Origin: Merluccius polli
Taxonomy: Eukaryota > Chordata > Actinopteri > Gadiformes > Merlucciidae
Reading direction: 5' to 3'
Assembly: GCA_030340625.1 (NCBI GenBank)
Contig: JAOPHQ010000578.1
Location: 264,501 to 328,500, forward strand
Length of the DNA stretch: 64,000 nt
Below are positions 1-10,315 of this stretch, piece after piece (position 1 is the first letter of the stretch; the number at the start of each line of letters is the position of its first letter). A program made the position numbers and the translations under genes. The notes beneath the pieces were generated by a model that saw only the letters and a list, made by a program, of their open reading frames with translations, searched no databases and had not been told where the DNA came from.

Positions 1-373
1 AAAATGTTGCGGTTTCCAACATAAACCTTTTAGCCGCTCGGAGTATAAGGTTGGGTCTTCAGGTTCGCAGATTTGTGATGCGCTATAAGAGGTTATAGTA
101 ACAGATACGCTGAGATCCGAATATGCTTTTGGTGCATTTATTGTTAACAAACAGCACAGAGCTATCACAGCGCAGCAAAGATGGTTGAATGGAAAACTGA
201 TACCAGCGGATAAAACAGGTAAAAAAGGTGATGAATGAATGAGTGAGTAGCGGTCAACAAAAATTACGGCTACTCCCAACCCTGACTCTCTCTAATCTGT
301 GTCACCGGTGAGTGCTCACCTTTACACACCCACACTTCCGCATGCACACACGCCTACTCCCATGTGAACCACT
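1..373. other. Flank outside the left inverted repeat
   Basis: No gene or RNA is recognised here. The sequence is ordinary AT-rich DNA with a short CA-rich stretch around 325-360. It is the presumed host flank of the large inverted-repeat-bounded block that begins at 374. Confidence 0.4.
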
Positions 374-1000
374 ATGGGCTTAAATTTGTCTCATTAATAC
401 CTGTAAACGCACAGAGGGTGATCTACAAATATTTTTGATTTGCACACGTGTTTTGCTATCCACAAATACAAATTTCTAATTTGTAACTTGTATTTTGGTT
501 TTTACAAATACGGGTGTACTTGTAAATATATTGTGTTTTTGTAAATACACAATTTTCCATTTGTACACAAAAAAGCCATTTGCAAAACTGAAAATTCTGC
601 TTGTGAAGTGTGATTCAGCATTTGTGGATCATTACTCACGCACACGCATCTCTCACTCAATCCTCACTTACGCATTTTTGAGACATTCTTGTCGAAGATC
701 CACACAAATCCACAAGCAAATAGCTTGCGATTCATAAATGGCCCGCCCTCCTCAACCAGTAGGTGGCAGTGTTGTTCTATGCTTTGAAAAAACGTTGGGT
801 TAAAAACAACCCAACCGTAACCCAACTGCTGGTTTAATATAGGACCAGCCCAGAATTTAGTAAGGATAACTCAACCAAATGGGTAGCCAGTTTTAACTCA
901 TATGTTGGGTTACCGGTTTACTCAGAATGCTGGGTTATTTTAACTAAGCTGTTAGCTATATTAACACTACAGTTGAGTTGCTGTGCTATCCCAGTATTTG
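374..1000. repeat. Left inverted terminal repeat of a large composite block
   Basis: The sequence from 374 (TGGGCTTAAATTTGTCTC onward) to about 775 reappears in reverse complement at about 40130-40530, with only scattered differences. Both copies are flanked on the outside by TA (left TA just before the repeat, right TA just after it), which fits a 2-bp target duplication. Inward of about 780 both arms degrade into related short motifs of the AACCCAAC/GTTGGGTT type, so the homology continues in diverged form to about 1000. The family is not recognised. A TA target would fit IS630/Tc1-mariner-like or ISL2EU-like elements, but no matching transposase is seen next to the ends. Confidence 0.6.
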
Positions 1001-1218
1001 GGTTATATTGGTATTGGTATTATATTTGTTATTATTTATTTATTATGTATTAATGTTTTATTCATTCTATTCTAAACAAGTGAGATGCAATAAAACATCA
1101 GTACGTTACATATTTCTTACAAATATTTTTATTATTAATTAAAAAGGTTTACAACATATCATACAAATATCTTATATTATATATGTTCATTAATAATCAT
1201 ACATATTTGTTAAAAAAA

Positions 1219-2075
1219 TTACAGAATCTTATACCTAGGATTTACATACATATTATCGTTAAAATAGATCAAAAAATCAATGGTTTTATGACTTTTATGT
1301 ATTTTAAGTTGATTAACAGAAAGTCTCTTGTCCTTTGCAACCGAAATGCATGTAAATGTTGAGTTAAAGTTGTGGTACGTTCGTTGGCAAAAGTTCTGAC
1401 TGCAAACAATTGTATACTCTTGTCCATCAGAGAGCGCATGTACATTTCTAAGATAGCAGATGAGTTTTCTGACATCTTTCACATCAGTTTTACACTTGGG
1501 ACAAACGTACATATTTGTATTTGTTAGGCTACTTCTTAGCTTGGATCTTTGAAATAAGGTCCACAACCTTAGCTCTCTTCCCACTGGAGAGGGGCACGTC
1601 GTAAACATGCTCGAGAAGTGAAACACAGATGTCAGTTTGGCAGGATATACTGCGTTGCACACCCAAATCATTTTGAATAGCTTGTCGATGGCAAAGGACA
1701 AACCATTATCCTCTCTAGTGGGATGGCAACTTTGTCTTTCTCAGCGACGATGACGTATTGGACAGTGGCGTTGGGCTGACCGATGCACACAAGGTGGGGC
1801 TGATGATATCCCACCAGTCGCTCAGGAGGATTCAGAAGGCTGGAAATACTGGTTCCAATCTGGGGGTGAGAGGGTGGGGGTGGGTTGAGAAGAAAGGAAT
1901 TAGACAAATGACTAGTTGCCCACCCATTCGTATTCACATGATAAACAGTCGTGGCCGAAAGTATTGGCACCTCTCCGAATTCAACACAAAATATAGTCTC
2001 GTCAGACACGGTAATACTAGCCTGGCCATTACCAGCCCTTGACTTCGATTCTCTCCCATCATTCAACGTTAGCAA
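1219..2075 (-). pseudogene. Broken remnants of a C2H2-type zinc-finger gene family
   Basis: Minus-strand reading frames show two protein-like pieces. About 1722-1800 encodes a stretch with VQYVIVAEKDK, and about 1640-1701 continues in another frame with FAIDKLFKMIWV. Together they resemble the C-terminus of repeat-associated fish proteins of unknown function. Downstream on the same strand, about 1420-1515 encodes a C2H2-like finger start (YVCPKCKTDV, then HLR/NVHAL-like and CSQNFCQRTYHNFNSTF spacing). Frames change at least twice, at about 1700-1715 and 1560-1640, so no intact product is possible. It may be the 3' gene remnant of the large inverted-repeat element. Function is unknown. Confidence 0.4.
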
Positions 2076-2618
2076 GCTAACGTTGCTAAGTTATCAATAT
2101 CTATATTAGCCTATTTGTGACAAAGACAAGTTCATGAAGACTAGCACTACAAGTAACGTTTGCTGCACAGTAGCCATTATATAATGTAATGTAATGTTAT
2201 CTAGCCAGTTAAAAACAAAGCAACCACAGGATGCCTAATATTCTGACTTTACCTGAGTAGTGCTAGCTATCCGTTGACAAAAGGGACTATAGCAAAAGTT
2301 CGCTAGCATGACTTTGTTCATAAGCTGTTTGATATGGAATTGTTTTGTCAAATCGGTGTCAGCTATAAATGGCTGAATTGCTCTGAACTCGGTAAATTTG
2401 GTTTACAGAATGTGTGGCTCGTATTTTGAAACCTTTATGCTTTTGCCTTCAAATGTTTGGTGACAATGTATCAATTCTGGTTGGTTGGTTCAAGGGTGTG
2501 TTGTCTGTTTCATCCTATCGTCTACCTGGTTCAAGACACTAGTTGCTAGCCATTTTAGTGCTCATGCGGTAAGTGAGATAACTGTCGGCACAATGAAACA
2601 GAAGGTGGTGGGCTATTA
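2076..2618. other. Intergenic stretch with a duplicated segment
   Basis: No gene is seen. About 2320-2440 is nearly identical to 31150-31275 (both contain GATATGGAATTGTTTTGTC and continue for about 120 bp), where it abuts the second P-element copy. This part therefore belongs to the duplicated transposon mosaic. The stretch ends at TTA (2616-2618), the left target copy of the Harbinger element. Confidence 0.5.
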
Positions 2619-2684
2619 TGGCACATTTCCACTAGCACGGTATGGCACGGCACAGCACTTTTCGGGTCTGTTTCCATTACAACT

Positions 2685-3484
2685 TGTGACGGTTTCTTAG
2701 TGTAACTTTCTTTTCGGTTCAATTAATGCTGGGGTGCCAGTCAGGCGTCAAAGTCCTGACAATAAAGTCTGTGTCACTAACCCACACAAAGGATACACAC
2801 TTTCAATAAATCACTTTCAAATATGTACCCTTCATTAAAAACACCTTTAAACACTGAACCCAGCACAAGCACAAGGACAAACAAGACACAACCAAGGTTT
2901 CTTTTGTTTTCTTTTGTACCAAAATATATTTCAATGTTCACAAACAATAAGCAGTTCTGTTAACGAGTCTCTTTCTCAGTTTCTTTTCAACAAAAAGATC
3001 CGATCTTCAGAAAAACAGAAAATGTCAGAAAAACCCCAAAGCAGTCATCAAAAAGAGGGGAAAAAACCAAAGCAAAAATAATCCAACAAAAATCAATCGG
3101 CAATTACTCACACGCACCAGAGGGGGGAGTCGGTAAAGCGCACCAGTCAGAGTCAGTCTGAGTCAGTCAGTCAACAGTCCATTCAGGCCAGCTCCAGCGG
3201 GACCACACGGGAGATCGCTGATCGGTACAGGCTCGGAGGCGAACGCACGGGATTAACTACCGCTCGACTTTCGCTTTTCCTGCTAGACCGCTTTAGCGGC
3301 TCGGATCGCGATCACTTTTCTCCGGTCTCTCACTGCTTCGCTACTGCTGCTGCTGCTGCTGCCGGGGCCTCCCATGACAGTTATGACGTCAGTCTTAACC
3401 AGGTGATCACGTGAGCGGGGCATGACCTGGCGGTCACGTGAGTGGGCACATCAGCACGTCATGGTACAACTTCGGCCCGTCACA
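2685..3484 (-). repeat. 3' LTR of Gypsy element 1
   Basis: An 800-bp terminal repeat starting TGTGACGG and ending CCGTCACA, so it has the TG...CA form. It matches the copy at 8491-9290 throughout by eye. The flanking 4 bp AACT (2681-2684) recur after the other LTR (9291-9294), giving a 4-bp target duplication. The element reads on the minus strand, so this copy is its 3' LTR. Confidence 0.92.
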
Positions 3485-3497
3485 CCCCCTCCCCCAT
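3485..3497 (-). promoter_or_regulatory. Polypurine tract of Gypsy element 1
   Basis: On the minus strand a G-rich run (GGGGGAGGGGG) lies directly before the 3' LTR. That is where plus-strand DNA synthesis is primed in LTR retrotransposons. Confidence 0.75.
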
Positions 3498-3530
3498 GAG
3501 AGAAGCCTGAACAGGCGCTGCTAACACGGC

Positions 3531-6500
3531 CTAATCTCCGCCGTCAGCCTTCGGGAACCCAGGGAACTCCTCATCGTCGGACTCCTCGGCAAAGAGCTCC
3601 ATGACGCGACGGTGCTGCTGTTTGTCAAGCTCGTTCGCGGTAGGATAGCACGGCTTGAGTTGCGCCACATTAGCTACCCGGAGATCTTCACCTGAGTCCT
3701 CCAGGACGATCTCGTAATTGAGCGGCCCTGTCCTCCGGGTCACGCGGTAGGGTCCCTTCCAGCGCGGAGCAAGCTTGGCCATGAACGACTTGTCAGCCTT
3801 GGAGTAGGGGTGAGTTTTCAACCAGACTCTGTCTTTCTCTTCAAAAACTTGCTCTCTTCTGTATCGGTCATAATTGAGTTTCTGGCGGGTTTTAGCTTTC
3901 TGTATGCTCTGTGTGACATGTTTCTGGAGGTCATGTATGTGTGCCATTTGTTGATAGGCTGGCTCATCAGGAGTGCAGGTCTGAGGCTTCAGCTCTGTGT
4001 CCAGCGGTCCGTTGAGCGTCCGGCCAACATTGAGCTCGGCTGGGGTCACTCCGATGGACTCATGGACTGCAGTGTTGAGGGCAAAACGAAACTCTGGTAA
4101 GTACTTGTCCCAGGTTTTATGTTTGTCCTCCACATATGAGGCAATCATGGCCTTCAGGTTCCTGTTCACTCGCTCTGTGAGGTTGGTCTGGGGGTGATAT
4201 GGAGTGGTTTTTTTATGTTTGAGGTTCCATCTTCTACAGGTTTCGCTGAAGACAGAAGAGATGAATTGTGATCCCTGATCCGACAGGACATAATCGGGTA
4301 CACCCCACCGGGTGAGGATTTCTTTGTGCAGGACCTGGGAAACTGTCTCGGCAGTAGCTCGGCGGAGAGGGAATAGCTCGACCCAGCGTGAGTAATAATC
4401 AACAAACACGAGTAGATAGAGATTGCCGGACGAGCTGCGGGGAAAAGGCCCCATAAGGTCGACCCCCAGCATCTCCCATGATTGTGTGACCGTTGTTTGT
4501 TGCAGTTTTCCAGGGCGTCTCCGGTTCTCCGGTTTCTGAATTTGGCAGGTCTGACAACACTGGATGTAAGTTTTGACGTCCAAGCTCATTTTCGGCCAGT
4601 ACGCCAAAGCCTGTAACCTCTTGTAAGTCTTGTATCTTCCCAGGTGTCCTGCTAGTGGGTGGTCGTGGAAGAGCCGGAGCAACTGTTCACGGAGAGGTAG
4701 TGGTATGTAGATCTGACACAGGGTCTTATGTGGCAGCTGCACAATACGATATACCTTGTCCTCTAGAATGGTGAATTTGGTATCGGGGGGGGTTGGCTGA
4801 TCAGTAGCTTCCAGGATGGACTCGTAAAGTTTCTGTACTTCGGTGTCGTTTTTCTGAGCTTCCCAGATGTCTTCGTCTGAGATCTGGAGATCCTCAGACG
4901 TCTCCCTCTTCGCGTGCTGAACCGCAGCGCAGGTGGGGAGCAGGCTGTCGGTCTCATTCACTGGAGCTCTGGATAAAGCGTCAGGTACAATGTTATATTT
5001 CCCCTTGCGATACTCCACTGTGAAAGAAAACTCCTGTAGCCGTAGTGCCCAGCGTATGAGCCTGGTACTGGGTTTCTGTGTTTTGAAAACCCAGACCAGG
5101 GATGAATGATCAGTGACCACTGTGAACTGTCTGCCCTCCAGGTAGTAACGCCATTTTTCCAAGGCCCAGACGACAGCCAGACACTCTTGTTCTGTGGTGG
5201 AATAATTCCTCTCAGCCGAGTTCAGGGTGCGGCTGGCGAACGCAATCACTTGCTCACTGCCAACCCCTGAACTCGGCTGAGCCAGTACCGCACCCAACCC
5301 AACATCGCTGGCGTCTGTGTAGACGATGAAGGGAAGAGTGAAGTCTGGGTGGCCAAGGATGGGAGGAGAGGCAAGATGTTGCTTCAGTGTATTGAAAGCA
5401 GCTTGACAGGTGGGAGTCCATGTGTATTTAACACCTTTCCTCTTCAGAGCATTCAGGGGCTCGGCGGTGGAGGAAAAATGGGGCACGAACCGGTGGTACC
5501 AGCCGGCCAGGCCCAAGAACCGCTGAAGCTCTTTCAGATTTCTGGGAGTGGGGAAGGACTGCACTGCCCGGGTCTTCTCCTCATCCACCTGAACCCCTGA
5601 GACGGAGACAACATGTCCGAGGAATTTGAGAGTGGTCCTGCAAAACCGACATTTCTTCATGTTGATGGTGAGTCCAGCTTCTCTCAGTCTGTCCAGTACC
5701 GCTTGAATGTCATGAAAATGTTGGTTCAATGATGATGAATGGATAATGATATCGTCCAGGTATACCATACAGATTTTCCCAAGGTGTTTTGCCAAGACCA
5801 CCTCCATAAGCCTTTGAAAGGTTGCAGGGGCGTTCTTCAGCCCAAAGGGCATCACCTCAAATTGGTATAACCCCAAGGGGCAGATGAAGGCAGTCTTGTC
5901 TTTGCTGCGTTCCTCCATCGGCACCTGCCAGTACCCACTGTTAAGGTCAAGGGTCGTGAAAATGGATGAACCAGCCAGGGACTCCAGGATTTCCTGAATG
6001 TTGGGTATGGGGTAGGCGTCTGTTTTTGTGGCAGTATTCAGTTTCCTATAATCCACACAAAAGCGGGATTTGGTGGTATTTTTTTTAGGCACGAGGACCA
6101 CGGGTGCAGCATAGGGGGATGTTGAAGGCACGATGACTCCCTCCTCCAGCATCTCCTCTACATGAGCCTTCAGTTCTTGGAGCTTGGCAGGTGAACAACG
6201 ATATGGCTTCTGTTTTACTGGCATGTCGTGTGACAGTGTGATTTTGTGAGCAAGCACATTCGTTTTTCCCACTCGTTTTGTACAAACCTCTGCATTTGTT
6301 TCGATCTGGTTGGTCAATTTTTGTCTTCCTTCTTCATCCAGATGAGTGGACTGAATGATAGCCTCCAGACCAGCAACCAGAGGACGTGCAGTGGAGGGGA
6401 GTGGCAGTACAGGTGGAACAGCTGAGTAATAAGCAACTTGTGATGAAACTGTGTTGCGTTCCGGTCTTTGTTCTTTCAGGAACTGATATCTCCTCTTCAT

Positions 6501-8345
6501 CGAAGACTTGAACCAATATGCTTTTTCAGACACATCAAACTGCAGGCCGGAGATGGAAACAAAGTCGAGCCCAAGAACTACAGGAAGCGCCAGACCAGAT
6601 GTGGGGAGGACCACCACAGGTACGGTCGTTGTCTGTTGCTGAATATTGAACTGTAATTTGCTCCAACCAATAGGATATCTCCCTGTGCCATCAGCCAAAT
6701 AGAGGGGACCCTGTAGCCATGGTTGTAACACTGCATCATGTCCTTTCAATCCCTTCCAGAGCGTGTCATTTATGAGGGTGTATGAGGATCCGGTGTCCAA
6801 GATGGCCGTTCCTCTCCAGAAGCCCACTGCAACTGGGATCACTAGCTGTCGGGGAAGGGGTGAGGCAGGTGAGGCGAAAGGGGGGTTCTGACCAGGGTGA
6901 GTGAGTGTGTTAAGTGTAGGGGGAGGGTGATTACTTCTTGAATTTTGATTTGACGGTACGGGTGTTTGCTTTGGAAACTTGTTTTTACCAAACTGATACT
7001 GTGGGCAGGCTGATGGGGCATGGTCATTTTTACAGCGCCAACAGTAAACTGTAGTAATTTGAGGGGCAGGTGGATGGGGCTGAGCAGCGCCTTCTGACCT
7101 CGCTGGTTTCTGCATTGATTTCTTCCGCTGTTCATAATGACGCTGATTTTCTCTGTCCTTCTCCAGCTGTTGACCAAGTCGAACAAGAGCTTCCACAGTG
7201 GTTACGCGGCTGCCCCTCAGCTGGCTGGCCATTGTGGGGTTGATATTTTTTAGGGTCAACTTTACCACTTCCTGCTCGGTAATGTCTGGATTCCACCGCT
7301 TGCATAGTGACCGGTACATGTATGCAAAATCCCTTATGCTTTCATCCTCTCCTTGTACGCGTGCTCTGACTCTCTCAGCCAACTCATCCTGATAATCCTC
7401 TGATAGGAAAGCAGATATAAACCTCTTCTCAAACTCTTTCCAGGTAGCAACCTCCAAGCGGGCCACATCCCACCAGTCACGGGCTGTGCCATGGAGCACG
7501 TTACGGAGAGTAGCGATGACTTCTGCATCAGTAAGTGGGTGGAGTGCCAAGAAATCCTTGCATTTTTCCAGGTAAAGTAGAGGGTCCTGTGTGTCATCTA
7601 TTCTCCCAAACATGGGGAAATGCAGGTTGATAGGGCTGTGCCCACGAAATATAACTTTGGCCACAGGGGGTATCTCAGCACGCACAGGGGAGATAAGCTC
7701 TGCGTCAGTAACATTGGGGAACATTGTTGACTGTAGCCTTGCACGGGCTGGTTGGGCAGTTGGGTGAAACAGGGGATGTTCATCAAGGAGGGTCTGTACA
7801 GAGGCATGGACAAGTACAGGGGGGTTCATGGATGTGGAACTGTTACGAATGCGTGACACTTCCCCTGTTAAAGTGTGAATACTGGCTGCGCAGTGTGTCA
7901 CCTCCTCCTCTAGGTCTTGCATGGTAGATACCAACGGGGAGAGCAAATGTTTGAAATCTTTCACAAGTTCTGTGTGATATTGCTTGAGGCGCCAATTTAT
8001 GGTTGAATTGCACTGATTATTTAGATATTCAAATTGCTTGTCCAGTTTGTCCTCCAGGTCCTTCAATTGTTCCTGGTTCACCTTTTCAATGTCCCTTTTA
8101 CTCTGTTCCAGGCAGCTCCTTAGCTCCTCCTGGTGGCACTTGTTCACCTCTGCCAGCAGCTCAGGTACCTCTTTCCTTTCTAGGTCTAGGTTCACCTCCG
8201 GCAGGGGAATCAATGGCTGCTGGAGCATGGAGTCTCCTGCCGGACCCAGATCCAGTTCCAGATCCATCTCCAGTAGGGAATACCGAGTTCCTGGCTCACT
8301 GGGGTTCCTTGGGATGACAGGGTCCAAGCTCTGACTATCCGCCAT
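3531..8345 (-). CDS. Gag-Pol polyprotein of Gypsy LTR retrotransposon 1 (intact single frame)
   Basis: One uninterrupted 1604-residue frame encodes all retrotransposon functions. Order: N-terminal coiled-coil-like acidic region (about 50-150); Gag domain (about 230-400); a C-rich knuckle, C-x2-C-x4-H-x4-C (CWRCKNDHAPSAC, near 435); aspartic protease DTGS at 517-520; reverse transcriptase with VYLDD near 861-865; RNase H with TDAS near 1010; integrase HHCC zinc module (H1228, H1234, C1264, C1267); and a DDE core at D1296, D1356 and E1391 (LGVDLMG, LSDQGSQF, TERVNRN). No chromodomain or env is visible at the C-terminus. Gag and Pol share one frame, so no frameshift is needed. With matching LTRs, a primer site and a polypurine tract, it looks recently inserted and possibly mobile. 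The clade within Gypsy is not assigned. Confidence 0.93.
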   Translation of the reverse strand: MADSQSLDPVIPRNPSEPGTRYSLLEMDLELDLGPAGDSMLQQPLIPLPEVNLDLERKEVPELLAEVNKCHQEELRSCLEQSKRDIEKVNQEQLKDLEDKLDKQFEYLNNQCNSTINWRLKQYHTELVKDFKHLLSPLVSTMQDLEEEVTHCAASIHTLTGEVSRIRNSSTSMNPPVLVHASVQTLLDEHPLFHPTAQPARARLQSTMFPNVTDAELISPVRAEIPPVAKVIFRGHSPINLHFPMFGRIDDTQDPLLYLEKCKDFLALHPLTDAEVIATLRNVLHGTARDWWDVARLEVATWKEFEKRFISAFLSEDYQDELAERVRARVQGEDESIRDFAYMYRSLCKRWNPDITEQEVVKLTLKNINPTMASQLRGSRVTTVEALVRLGQQLEKDRENQRHYEQRKKSMQKPARSEGAAQPHPPAPQITTVYCWRCKNDHAPSACPQYQFGKNKFPKQTPVPSNQNSRSNHPPPTLNTLTHPGQNPPFASPASPLPRQLVIPVAVGFWRGTAILDTGSSYTLINDTLWKGLKGHDAVLQPWLQGPLYLADGTGRYPIGWSKLQFNIQQQTTTVPVVVLPTSGLALPVVLGLDFVSISGLQFDVSEKAYWFKSSMKRRYQFLKEQRPERNTVSSQVAYYSAVPPVLPLPSTARPLVAGLEAIIQSTHLDEEGRQKLTNQIETNAEVCTKRVGKTNVLAHKITLSHDMPVKQKPYRCSPAKLQELKAHVEEMLEEGVIVPSTSPYAAPVVLVPKKNTTKSRFCVDYRKLNTATKTDAYPIPNIQEILESLAGSSIFTTLDLNSGYWQVPMEERSKDKTAFICPLGLYQFEVMPFGLKNAPATFQRLMEVVLAKHLGKICMVYLDDIIIHSSSLNQHFHDIQAVLDRLREAGLTINMKKCRFCRTTLKFLGHVVSVSGVQVDEEKTRAVQSFPTPRNLKELQRFLGLAGWYHRFVPHFSSTAEPLNALKRKGVKYTWTPTCQAAFNTLKQHLASPPILGHPDFTLPFIVYTDASDVGLGAVLAQPSSGVGSEQVIAFASRTLNSAERNYSTTEQECLAVVWALEKWRYYLEGRQFTVVTDHSSLVWVFKTQKPSTRLIRWALRLQEFSFTVEYRKGKYNIVPDALSRAPVNETDSLLPTCAAVQHAKRETSEDLQISDEDIWEAQKNDTEVQKLYESILEATDQPTPPDTKFTILEDKVYRIVQLPHKTLCQIYIPLPLREQLLRLFHDHPLAGHLGRYKTYKRLQALAYWPKMSLDVKTYIQCCQTCQIQKPENRRRPGKLQQTTVTQSWEMLGVDLMGPFPRSSSGNLYLLVFVDYYSRWVELFPLRRATAETVSQVLHKEILTRWGVPDYVLSDQGSQFISSVFSETCRRWNLKHKKTTPYHPQTNLTERVNRNLKAMIASYVEDKHKTWDKYLPEFRFALNTAVHESIGVTPAELNVGRTLNGPLDTELKPQTCTPDEPAYQQMAHIHDLQKHVTQSIQKAKTRQKLNYDRYRREQVFEEKDRVWLKTHPYSKADKSFMAKLAPRWKGPYRVTRRTGPLNYEIVLEDSGEDLRVANVAQLKPCYPTANELDKQQHRRVMELFAEESDDEEFPGFPKADGGD

Positions 8346-8464
8346 TTTGTGTTCTTTGTTCCTTTGTTCCAGTCCTTGTGTTTTTGTTTTGTTTTATTTT
8401 TCTTTTTGTTTGTTGTTTGTTTGTGGTTGTTTATTCCTTGTTTAGCTGGGGACAGAAGATGTGG

Positions 8465-8482
8465 GTCCCTGTTCAGGTGCCA
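8465..8482 (-). promoter_or_regulatory. Primer binding site of Gypsy element 1
   Basis: Reading the minus strand, TGGCACCTGAACAGGGAC lies 8 bases inside the 5' LTR. It differs at two positions from the lysine-tRNA primer site known in lentiviruses (TGGCGCCCGAACAGGGAC), so a lysine tRNA primer is likely. The tRNA identity is inferred from that resemblance only. Confidence 0.65.
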
Positions 8483-8490
8483 CTTTTTTA

Positions 8491-9290
8491 TGTGACGGTT
8501 TCTTAGTGTAACTTTCTTTTCGGTTCAATTAATGCTGGGGTGCCAGTCAGGCGTCAAAGTCCTGACAATAAAGTCTGTGTCACTAACCCACACAAAGGAT
8601 ACACACTTTCAATAAATCACTTTCAAATATGTACCCTTCATTAAAAACACCTTTAAACACTGAACCCAGCACAAGCACAAGGACAAACAAGACACAACCA
8701 AGGTTTCTTTTGTTTTCTTTTGTACCAAAATATATTTCAATGTTCACAAACAATAAGCAGTTCTGTTAACGAGTCTCTTTCTCAGTTTCTTTTCAACAAA
8801 AAGATCCGATCTTCAGAAAAACAGAAAATGTCAGAAAAACCCCAAAGCAGTCATCAAAAAGAGGGGAAAAAACCAAAGCAAAAATAATCCAACAAAAATC
8901 AATCGGCAATTACTCACACGCACCAGAGGGGGGAGTCGGTAAAGCGCACCAGTCAGAGTCAGTCTGAGTCAGTCAGTCAACAGTCCATTCAGGCCAGCTC
9001 CAGCGGGACCACACGGGAGATCGCTGATCGGTACAGGCTCGGAGGCGAACGCACGGGATTAACTACCGCTCGACTTTCGCTTTTCCTGCTAGACCGCTTT
9101 AGCGGCTCGGATCGCGATCACTTTTCTCCGGTCTCTCACTGCTTCGCTACTGCTGCTGCTGCTGCTGCCGGGGCCTCCCATGACAGTTATGACGTCAGTC
9201 TTAACCAGGTGATCACGTGAGCGGGGCATGACCTGGCGGTCACGTGAGTGGGCACATCAGCACGTCATGGTACAACTTCGGCCCGTCACA
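8491..9290 (-). repeat. 5' LTR of Gypsy element 1
   Basis: An 800-bp copy of the LTR at 2685-3484, with no difference seen by eye. It contains a short CTG repeat (TACTGCTGCTGCTGCTG) and several palindromic CACGTGA/GTCACGTGA motifs near 9215-9250, which could be promoter elements of the LTR. Confidence 0.92.
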
Positions 9291-9476
9291 AACTGAGTAC
9301 CATATAGTACCTCCTCGACGTGGGCGGGGTCGTCATAACACGGCTGCGCGAAACTGCCGTGATGTCATTTACACCGCGCCAAGCCACGCACAAAACCGGA
9401 AGACCAGAACAACAACAACACAACAATGGAGGACACCAAAGCGTTCGTGTATTTGCTGCTCACTCTGTGGCTCTTT

Positions 9477-9932
9477 TAGCCTAGTCCTAACTAGACCTTC
9501 GTACTCATTTCATTCATACTCATGGTCTAGAACTGCTATAGAGACAAACGATTTCTCACTTGAAGGCGGGTGCTGTTGAAGTTTAAAACCTATTGGCTCT
9601 GCCCAGTGCCACTCTGGATCTGCCTTAACCAATCGCTAACGTTTGGTCGTGACGTATTTCATGCGCCAGAAACCACGTTGCGCGCAGTATACAAACGGCA
9701 GATGCAGTGAGCATTAGCATTAGCCTGGTTCCGCCCGCCTCCGTACTTCCGCTCAATAACTGAAATTCGCACACGACCTCTACGTCACTGTTCTCAGGCC
9801 GCGCCTCCTGTTCGCTGATTGGAAGGCACATTTGAGGGAAAAGAAATCGTTCTAACATACAGCACTCCCAGACCTAGTACTGAAGTGAAATGAAAATTGA
9901 GCGGAAGTACGGAGGCGGGCGGAACCAGGCTA
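9477..9932. mobile_element. MULE-like nonautonomous element with 9-bp target duplication
   Basis: TGGCTCTTT is present at 9468-9476 and again at 9933-9941. Removing the insert plus one copy restores the Harbinger exon frame exactly. Ends are TAGCCTAGTCC on the left and GGAACCAGGCTA on the right, short inverted repeats. A second inner TAGCCTGGTTCC-type arm starts at 9721, so the right half (9721-9932) is itself a hairpin with about 40-bp arms. A 9-bp duplication suggests the Mutator superfamily, but no coding capacity is present. Confidence 0.7.
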
Positions 9933-10315
9933 TGGCTCTTTGTCACGCACAAGGCAAAAGAAGAGAGCCAGAGAAGACTCCAGGCCGCGAGACAAGATAC
10001 ACTTCGAAAGTACATAAGAGTTTTGGAAGCCATACAGCAGCATGAAGCCCTAGACGAGAGAACACGAGCTGCAAAAAGACGACGGTAAGCTAATGGTTGC
10101 TATATCACTATAAAGCATAAAATATATATATATATATATATATATTAAGGCTGTCAAAGTTAACGCGTTATTAACGAGTTAACGCAACATGTTTTTAACG
10201 GCACTATTTTTTTTAACGCGCGATTAACGCTGTGACATTTGAACCTCGGGCCACTCCGTAGCTCGGGAAATCAGGAAGCAATGCACACGAGGTCGATGCC
10301 GCAAACAAACTACAC

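Noticed and set aside
3531..8345. Endogenous retrovirus with envelope gene
   Set aside because: Only about 35 bases separate the Pol stop from the polypurine tract and LTR, so there is no room for env; it is an LTR retrotransposon.
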